A DNA stretch of 64,000 nt, from the NCBI RefSeq assembly GCF_000423105.1, contig NZ_AUHI01000006.1, positions 124,001 through 188,000 on the forward strand. Reading direction: 5' to 3'. A program made the position numbers and the translations under genes. The stretch is from Halalkalibacillus halophilus DSM 18494. GTDB lineage: Bacteria; Bacillota; Bacilli; Bacillales; Alkalibacillaceae. A model generated the notes under the pieces. That model worked only from the letters and a program-made list of their open reading frames with translations. It was not told where the DNA came from and ran no database searches. This document shows, piece by piece, positions 58,931-64,000 of this stretch. The first letter of the stretch is position 1, and the number at the start of each line of letters is the position of its first letter.

Positions 58931-59004
58931 TTTTGAAACCTTCTTTCCAAAAATATTCTTAGGGACAATGGTCTGTTCGTAGTATAACTCTTAACCTACA
59001 AAAC

Positions 59005-59034
59005 ACCCCTTCAGATAATCATATCCAAAGGGGT
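59005..59034 (-). terminator. terminator of glmS
   Basis: ACCCCTT / AAGGGGT stem (7 bp or slightly more) with a 16-base loop, 56 bp past the glmS stop codon, followed on the minus strand by GTTTTG. Confidence 0.6.
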
Positions 59035-59089
59035 ATAGTTTCGCAAATTTATTTTGAAACTTGATTTGTTTGTTTTCACTTCACAAAAC

Positions 59090-60892
59090 TTACTCCACCG
59101 TCACACTCTTCGCAAGATTTCTCGGTTTATCCACATCACAATCACGATGTAGTGCTGCATAGTAAGAAATCAGCTGCAATGTCACGACAGATGCAAGTGG
59201 TGTTAACAATGGATGCACATCAGAGAATGTGAAGGCGTCTCCTTCTTTGTAGAGGTCTTCTGGGCTGATGATACATGCATTGGCTCCACGGGCAACGACT
59301 TCTGAGACGTTACTGCGGATCGAACTGCTTACGTGCTCTTGTGTTGCAAGGGCGATTACTGGTGTACCTTCTTCGATTAAAGCAATCGTACCGTGCTTCA
59401 ACTCCCCGCCTGCAAATCCTTCTGCTTGGATATAAGAGATTTCTTTTAGCTTCAATGCGCCTTCGAGTCCGACGAAGTAGTCTAGACCACGTCCGATGAA
59501 GAAGCAGTTACGTGTTGTTTGCAAGTATTCTTGTGCGATCTTTTCGAGTTGATCTTTTTGATCGCATAAAGCTTCCATTGCGTTCCCGACAATTGCTAGT
59601 TCTTTTAGTGGGTCGAAGTCGAGTGTTAGACCTTTTGCTCTTGCTGTATCTACAGCTAGAATGACTAAGACTGCCATTTGTGCTGTGTACGCTTTGGTCG
59701 ATGCAACGGCAATCTCTGGGCCGGCATGCAAATGTAGCGTGTAATTTGATTCACGAGAAAGAGTGGATCCTGGCACATTGGTCATTGTTAATGCTGGGTG
59801 TCCTAATCTATTTACTTCCACTAATACGGAACGTAAATCTGCTGTTTCACCGCTTTGGGAAATAAATACGAATAATGGCTTTTCAGATAATAATGGCATG
59901 TTGTAAGAGAATTCACTCGCAATGTGTACTTCTGTTGGTACTTGTGCGATTTTCTCTAAAAATTCTTTACCAATTAGCCCAGCGTGATAACTGGTTCCTG
60001 CAGCAATAATATACACACGATCACAGTCAGCCATCGCTTGACGTACGTCTTGATCTAGTTTGATCTGGTCATTTTCATCTTGATACTCTTGGATGATTTT
60101 ACGCATGACAAATGGTTGCTCGTCAATTTCTTTTAGCATGAAGTGAGGGTACGTACCTTTTTCGATATCACTAGCATCGATTTCAGCTGTGAATGGTTCA
60201 CGAGTAACCTCTTCTCCATTTAGCTTTTGAATCTTGACGTGATCTTTCGTAACTAAAACAACTTCTTCGTCCATTAGCTCAACGAATTGATCTGTTACTT
60301 GTAGCATTGCCATGGAGTCACTTGCTACCACGTTGAAATTGTCACCAAGTCCAACGAGTAATGGGCTTTTATTTTTCGCTACATATACTGTATCTTCTGC
60401 ATCGTGATCCAGTACGGCTAATGCATAAGATCCGTGTAAAAGTTCAATCGTACGACGGAATGCTTCTAGCGTGTCGTTCGTATCTTTTTCGAAACGTTCC
60501 ATTAGCTGCACGATTACTTCTGTATCTGTTTCACTGACGAAATTAACGTCACTTAGATATTCATCTTTAAGTTCTTGAAAGTTCTCTACCACTCCGTTAT
60601 GCACAAGGGTGAATCGTCCTGTTGTGCTTTGGTGAGGGTGTGCGTTTGTTTGATTCGGCTGTCCGTGAGTTGCCCAGCGGGTGTGCCCGATTCCTGTCGT
60701 TGCTGTAACGTTTGAATCGACTGCCTCACGCAAAGTCGCAATTCTTCCTTTTACTTTAAAAAGGTCCGTGTTGTCCTTCGATCGAACAGCTACACCTGCC
60801 GAGTCATAACCGCGGTATTCCAACTTCTCAAGTCCTGTTAATAAAATTTCTTTCGCATCGTCATTTCCTATATATCCTACAATTCCACACAT
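59090..60892 (-). CDS. glmS: glucosamine-6-phosphate synthase GlmS
   Basis: 600-aa amidotransferase making glucosamine-6-phosphate from fructose-6-phosphate and glutamine, the entry to wall precursor synthesis. The N-terminal class II glutaminase begins MCGIVGYIG with nucleophile Cys2; two SIS isomerase domains follow (SQSGETADLRSV with the phosphate-binding Ser; SLSREAG-like second copy), and the C-terminal DKPRNLAKSVTVE tail is invariant. AGGAGG sits 8 bases before the ATG. Expression is controlled by the ribozyme upstream. Confidence 0.98.
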   Translation of the reverse strand: MCGIVGYIGNDDAKEILLTGLEKLEYRGYDSAGVAVRSKDNTDLFKVKGRIATLREAVDSNVTATTGIGHTRWATHGQPNQTNAHPHQSTTGRFTLVHNGVVENFQELKDEYLSDVNFVSETDTEVIVQLMERFEKDTNDTLEAFRRTIELLHGSYALAVLDHDAEDTVYVAKNKSPLLVGLGDNFNVVASDSMAMLQVTDQFVELMDEEVVLVTKDHVKIQKLNGEEVTREPFTAEIDASDIEKGTYPHFMLKEIDEQPFVMRKIIQEYQDENDQIKLDQDVRQAMADCDRVYIIAAGTSYHAGLIGKEFLEKIAQVPTEVHIASEFSYNMPLLSEKPLFVFISQSGETADLRSVLVEVNRLGHPALTMTNVPGSTLSRESNYTLHLHAGPEIAVASTKAYTAQMAVLVILAVDTARAKGLTLDFDPLKELAIVGNAMEALCDQKDQLEKIAQEYLQTTRNCFFIGRGLDYFVGLEGALKLKEISYIQAEGFAGGELKHGTIALIEEGTPVIALATQEHVSSSIRSNVSEVVARGANACIISPEDLYKEGDAFTFSDVHPLLTPLASVVTLQLISYYAALHRDCDVDKPRNLAKSVTVE

Positions 60893-60910
60893 ATGTGTTA
60901 CCTCCTAGAA

Positions 60911-60962
60911 GAAAGAGGTAAACAAATCCATACCTAATTTAGGGGCTTTGTTTACCCCTTTC
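60911..60962 (-). other. long hairpin between the glmS ribozyme and the glmS ribosome binding site
   Basis: GAAAG and GGTAAACAAA pair with TTTGTTTACC and CTTTC (15 bp with one mismatch), closing about 9 bases before the AGGAGG of glmS. No T-tract, so not an intrinsic terminator. May be a stability element or processing site for the cleaved mRNA. Confidence 0.5.
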
Positions 60963-60984
60963 TCGTATTTTAATTTCGTTCACC

Positions 60985-61141
60985 TTATTTGTATGGTTTG
61001 TTCATCAAGTCGCCTTGATGGTTTGCCATGACAAATATGTCGGTTGAGGTGTAACAACCGGGAGGCATCCGCCGAAAGCTCGATGAACCTCCTCCTCGTC
61101 AACTACTCATCTTTTACCGTTCGATCAGTAGTCCTGGCGCT
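60985..61141 (-). ncRNA. glmS ribozyme-riboswitch
   Basis: Self-cleaving RNA that uses glucosamine-6-phosphate as coenzyme. On the minus strand the cleavage site is the A-G step at 61141/61140 before GCGCC; the core GACGAGGAGGAGGTT, ATCGAGCTTTCGGCGGATG and CCTCCCGGTTGTT follows, then the P4 arm with CATCAAGGCGACTTGATG, ending near GGTGAACG. Cleavage destabilises the glmS message when product is plentiful. Boundaries at the 3-prime end are approximate. Confidence 0.95.
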
Positions 61142-61198
61142 TTTTGTTGATTGTAAAGCCTACTATGCTCCTTTCCATTCTTGAATCAAACTAATCAC

Positions 61199-61227
61199 AT
61201 TTTACTTACATTCCTATCAAAGGTCAA
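61199..61227 (-). promoter_or_regulatory. glmS promoter
   Basis: On the minus strand TTGACC, 17 bases, TAAAAT. The start would be near 61192, about 50 bases before the ribozyme cleavage site. So glmS has its own promoter apart from cdaR-glmM. Confidence 0.7.
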
Positions 61228-61268
61228 TAGGAGAGTTGGGTATACAGCTTCCTTTAAGTGAGGTAATC

Positions 61269-61364
61269 GAAAATTGACATGCATCCTACGTGAATGAGAT
61301 CAATATCTCATTTTAAATAGCAGAATGTAAGTCAATTTTCTAATCCACACAGTTCATAGGATGC
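61269..61364 (-). other. interleaved inverted repeats after glmM
   Basis: GAAAATTGAC (61269-61278) matches GTCAATTTTC (61331-61340), and GCATCCTA (61281-61288) matches TAGGATGC (61357-61364), so the two pairings cross. Inside lies ATGAGAT-CAAT-ATCTCAT (61294-61311). It begins 12 bp past the glmM stop codon. Could be a structured 3-prime end or pseudoknot. Confidence 0.55.
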
Positions 61365-61375
61365 CTTACTCTATT

Positions 61376-62731
61376 CTATTCATCATGCAGTCCATATGTT
61401 TGGTCAATGAAGTCTGCAATTTGCCTTACGTACTTTTCGCATTCATCTTTGGTAGGTGCTTCTACCATGACGCGAACGACTGGCTCTGTTCCTGATGGGC
61501 GCACAAGTACGCGGCCTTTGTCACCAAGGGCATTCTCCACGCGATCGATCTCATCTTGAATCGCTTGATCGGTTTGAACTTCTTGTTTATTGATGACACG
61601 CACATTTTCTAATACTTGTGGGAACTTTTCCATTTCCTTCGCAAGGTCTGATAATGGTTTACCTGTCTCCTGCATCACATTTAGTAATTGAAGACCGGAA
61701 AGCAGACCATCACCTGTTGTATTATAATCTAGGAAAATAATATGACCAGATTGTTCGCCACCTAAGTTGTAGTTATTCGCACGCATTTCTTCCATCACGT
61801 AGCGATCACCTACAGCTGTTTTGATATTAGCAATTTCAAGTTCATCAAGCGCACGGTAAAGTCCGATATTGCTCATGATTGTTGTGACAATCGTGTCGTT
61901 ACGAAGGCGGCCTTGGCTTTTAAGGAATTTTGCACAGATGTACATAATTTTATCGCCATCGATGATATTTCCTTCTTCATCAACAGCAATTAGACGATCT
62001 CCATCTCCGTCAAAAGCTAAACCAACATCAGCCCCTTGTTCTCTAACAGTTTGCTGCAACAACTCGGGATGGGTAGATCCACAATTTTCGTTGATATTTG
62101 TTCCGTCGGGCGAAGACCCAACAGAATGAATGTCCGCTTCTAAATCAGCAAATAGATGCGAAGCTAATGTAGACGTGGCTCCATGGGCACAGTCTAAAGC
62201 AACTTTTAATCCATCAAAGTCTGTATCTACTGTCTGTTTCAAGTGTTGTAAGTATTTTTGACCTGCTTCAAAATAATTGATTGCCTGACCTACGTCTGAA
62301 CCGACTGGACGTGGTAGTTCATCTGCTTCTGCATCAAGTAAATCTTCAATTTCCTTTTCTTGTGCGTCTGACAGTTTAAATCCGTTTTCTGAGAAAAACT
62401 TAATCCCGTTATCTTCGACTGGGTTGTGTGAAGCAGAGATCATCACTCCAGCTTGTGCGCCAGAAGCCTTCGTTAAATAAGCAACACCAGGTGTAGAAAT
62501 GACACCTAATCGCATTACTTCTACACCAACAGATAGGATTCCAGCTACAAGAGCGCCTTCTAACATTTCTCCAGAAATACGTGTATCTCTTCCAACTAGT
62601 AATTTTGGTTTTTCTACTGCATCTTTTGTTAATGTATAGGCTCCGAAACGTCCTAGTTTAAAGGCCAACTCTGGTGACAATTCCTCATTCGCAATGCCAC
62701 GGACTCCGTCTGTTCCAAAATATTTACCCAT
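61376..62731 (-). CDS. glmM: phosphoglucosamine mutase GlmM
   Basis: 451-aa enzyme that converts glucosamine-6-phosphate to glucosamine-1-phosphate. Active-site phosphoserine Ser101 is in MISASHNPVEDNG, metal-binding Asp241, Asp243 and Asp245 in FDGDGDRL, sugar-binding loop GGEQSGHI and phosphate-binding RPSGTEPVVRVM near the C-terminus. It follows cdaR by 48 bp; the two, with cdaA beyond the edge, form the conserved operon that links c-di-AMP to wall synthesis, with CdaR and GlmM known to modulate CdaA. Confidence 0.98.
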   Translation of the reverse strand: MGKYFGTDGVRGIANEELSPELAFKLGRFGAYTLTKDAVEKPKLLVGRDTRISGEMLEGALVAGILSVGVEVMRLGVISTPGVAYLTKASGAQAGVMISASHNPVEDNGIKFFSENGFKLSDAQEKEIEDLLDAEADELPRPVGSDVGQAINYFEAGQKYLQHLKQTVDTDFDGLKVALDCAHGATSTLASHLFADLEADIHSVGSSPDGTNINENCGSTHPELLQQTVREQGADVGLAFDGDGDRLIAVDEEGNIIDGDKIMYICAKFLKSQGRLRNDTIVTTIMSNIGLYRALDELEIANIKTAVGDRYVMEEMRANNYNLGGEQSGHIIFLDYNTTGDGLLSGLQLLNVMQETGKPLSDLAKEMEKFPQVLENVRVINKQEVQTDQAIQDEIDRVENALGDKGRVLVRPSGTEPVVRVMVEAPTKDECEKYVRQIADFIDQTYGLHDE

Positions 62732-62779
62732 GCTTACACTCGCTCCTTCATTTCTCGCGTCTATAATATTCGTTCTATT

Positions 62780-64000
62780 TTAATCGATTCTGACTCGAAT
62801 ACGGTCATTTTCTGCTTGCAATCGGATGTTGTCAGGACCTTCAAATTGAACCGTTGCAAAGAATTCCCCTTCTACATAACCATCGACATCAATCCATACG
62901 CGAATATCATCACGATCAAGGTCTTCTAAGTCCTCTTCTGTTCCAATGACTGTCACATCTATTTCAGGGTCTTCTGGGTCTAAGAAGGTAATCTCTTGGT
63001 CATCTTCTAAGTTCTCTACTTCGACTTCCATTTCCTCGTACACTTCTTCAATCGCTTCTTGCACGGTCACTTCTATTTCTACCGTTTCTGGTTCTATTTT
63101 TGTCGTACCAGATGGAAGTGGAAGATCAGCTTCAATCGTTGTAGACTCTTCAATTTCAGATAAATCTACTGATATCGCTTCTAGCATATTTATCTCCTCT
63201 AATCGTTCCGTGGTACCAAAAAGAGTTGCTGATACTGGGTCCACTGAAATTCCTTCAAGAACTAAATCTTCACTTAATTCACCTGTAGTCTCATGGCGAA
63301 TCGGATAGCGTTTATCACTCACTGACACGTCTGCTTCTATTTCAACAGTAGAAGGATTAACAAAAACGTTCAGCTCATTTCCATCTGAGTCATAAACCCT
63401 TACTGGTGTATTCGTCGCAATACCATCTTGAGAGAGTTCTGCAAAGCTAACAATCGCTTTTACCATCGCAATTGACTCGACTTCTTCACTGGAACCAGTT
63501 ACTTCCACCTCTTGTGGGGACACCACTGGAGCACTTGCGAAAACTTCTGACTCATCTATGTCGTTTCTACCCACATAATCAATTTCAACGGGCAAAGTAA
63601 CCGTGGAACGCTCTTCAATAATAACTTCAATCATCCGCGGTTCTATATAAACTTCTAACTGATTTGGTATACCACTATGCTCAACCTCAACTTCATGTTC
63701 TCCAGGTCCCAAATCATTTAAATCTATTTGAATGTCAAAATTCCGCTGCCTAACCGTTTGTGTAATCACACTTCTTTGACCTTCGACAGTCACATTTACC
63801 GTATCCGGTACTCCACGCACCACATACTGTTCATCATCTAATATAACTTGTAAAGGCACATTCTCCATCATTTCCGACTCACTTGAATTAGACGGTAAAA
63901 ATGTGTCATTAGAGCGAGATGTATTTGCTTCATCTACTGCAACCGTCACATATAATAATAAGGCAAGAAACAAAGAAACAATTCTTGTGAACCAAGGGCT
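62780..64000 (-). CDS. cdaR: CdaR (YbbR), regulator of c-di-AMP cyclase; cut by right edge
   Basis: At least 406 residues; the N-terminus lies beyond the window, since the frame stays open through SPWFTRIVSLFLALLLYVTV, the normal membrane anchor of CdaR (SPW...). Several YbbR repeats of about 85 residues follow outside the membrane (for example VPLQVILDDEQYVVRGVPDT, VEVIIEERSTVTLPVEI-like strands). The protein is very acidic, with many Glu and Asp pairs. It is expected to bind and modulate the cyclase CdaA, encoded just outside the window. Confidence 0.95.
   Translation of the reverse strand, partial: SPWFTRIVSLFLALLLYVTVAVDEANTSRSNDTFLPSNSSESEMMENVPLQVILDDEQYVVRGVPDTVNVTVEGQRSVITQTVRQRNFDIQIDLNDLGPGEHEVEVEHSGIPNQLEVYIEPRMIEVIIEERSTVTLPVEIDYVGRNDIDESEVFASAPVVSPQEVEVTGSSEEVESIAMVKAIVSFAELSQDGIATNTPVRVYDSDGNELNVFVNPSTVEIEADVSVSDKRYPIRHETTGELSEDLVLEGISVDPVSATLFGTTERLEEINMLEAISVDLSEIEESTTIEADLPLPSGTTKIEPETVEIEVTVQEAIEEVYEEMEVEVENLEDDQEITFLDPEDPEIDVTVIGTEEDLEDLDRDDIRVWIDVDGYVEGEFFATVQFEGPDNIRLQAENDRIRVRID

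Overview
The window is low-GC Gram-positive DNA from the family Bacillaceae. Pointers are the cdaR-glmM-glmS order with a glmS ribozyme, a T-box leader, GlpP antitermination, divergent citA/citR, a YxdJKLM-YxeA-type peptide-sensing module, FosB (bacillithiol-dependent), strong AGGAGG ribosome binding sites, and PerR, Zur, CcpA and sigma-D sites that fit the Bacillus consensus. Extracytoplasmic proteins (CdaR, the chemoreceptor sensor, several lipoproteins) are strikingly acidic, which suggests a halophilic or haloalkaliphilic species. I do not assign a genus. I found no rRNA, tRNA, insertion sequence, prophage or CRISPR array.

Layout. 0-5.7 kb: HAD phosphatase, DUF2087 regulator, a 20/40-bp tandem repeat array, DinB, GNAT, VOC and DUF218 genes, manganese catalase. 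5.8-11.7 kb: a chemoreceptor with a good sigma-D promoter, DUF4269 plus an acidic lipoprotein, and an MFS exporter behind a complete T-box leader (predicted tRNA-Gln). 11.7-15.7 kb: a second modular repeat with a 24-bp palindrome, two YibE/F membrane proteins, a zinc ribbon protein, TetR and a CcpA-site SDR. 15.9-21 kb: katG with a PerR box, an rRNA methyltransferase, MFS. 21.2-25.1 kb: glpP-glpK-glpD with a terminator between glpK and glpD. 25.2-29.4 kb: a membrane alpha/beta hydrolase with a CcpA site and a leader terminator, then a YoaT/YoaS/YoaS/YozG-like operon. 29.5-43 kb: a patchwork of small stress, resistance and modification genes (GNAT, Nudix, methyltransferases, GrpB, MarR, FosB, MBL fold, a broken aminoglycoside adenylyltransferase-like gene, a non-canonical Nramp, Zur-controlled ZinT). 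43-49 kb: ABC-F ATPase with a leader-peptide attenuator, RAxF-45-like micro-protein, citA/citR, lipoprotein, RDD, PadR-DUF2812. 49-54 kb: yxdJKLM-yxeA-like two-component system and ABC transporter. 54-59 kb: deaminase, tag, a dehydrogenase broken by a stop codon, a toxin-first toxin-antitoxin pair with a frameshifted toxin, DUF3021. 59-64 kb: glmS, its ribozyme, glmM and cdaR (cut by the right edge).

Themes. Most genes are small, mainly minus-strand units, and much of the interest is in the leaders: T-box, glmS ribozyme, GlpP-type terminator, the ABC-F attenuator with a 10-codon peptide, and a terminator in the leader of the membrane hydrolase. Five loci look broken (YxeA-like fragment 31184, small membrane protein 33074, adenylyltransferase 37922, dehydrogenase 55948, toxin 57783). 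Several breaks lie at or near short homopolymers, so either decay or sequencing error is possible. Start codons were moved from the longest open frame wherever a Shine-Dalgarno sequence clearly marks a different start.
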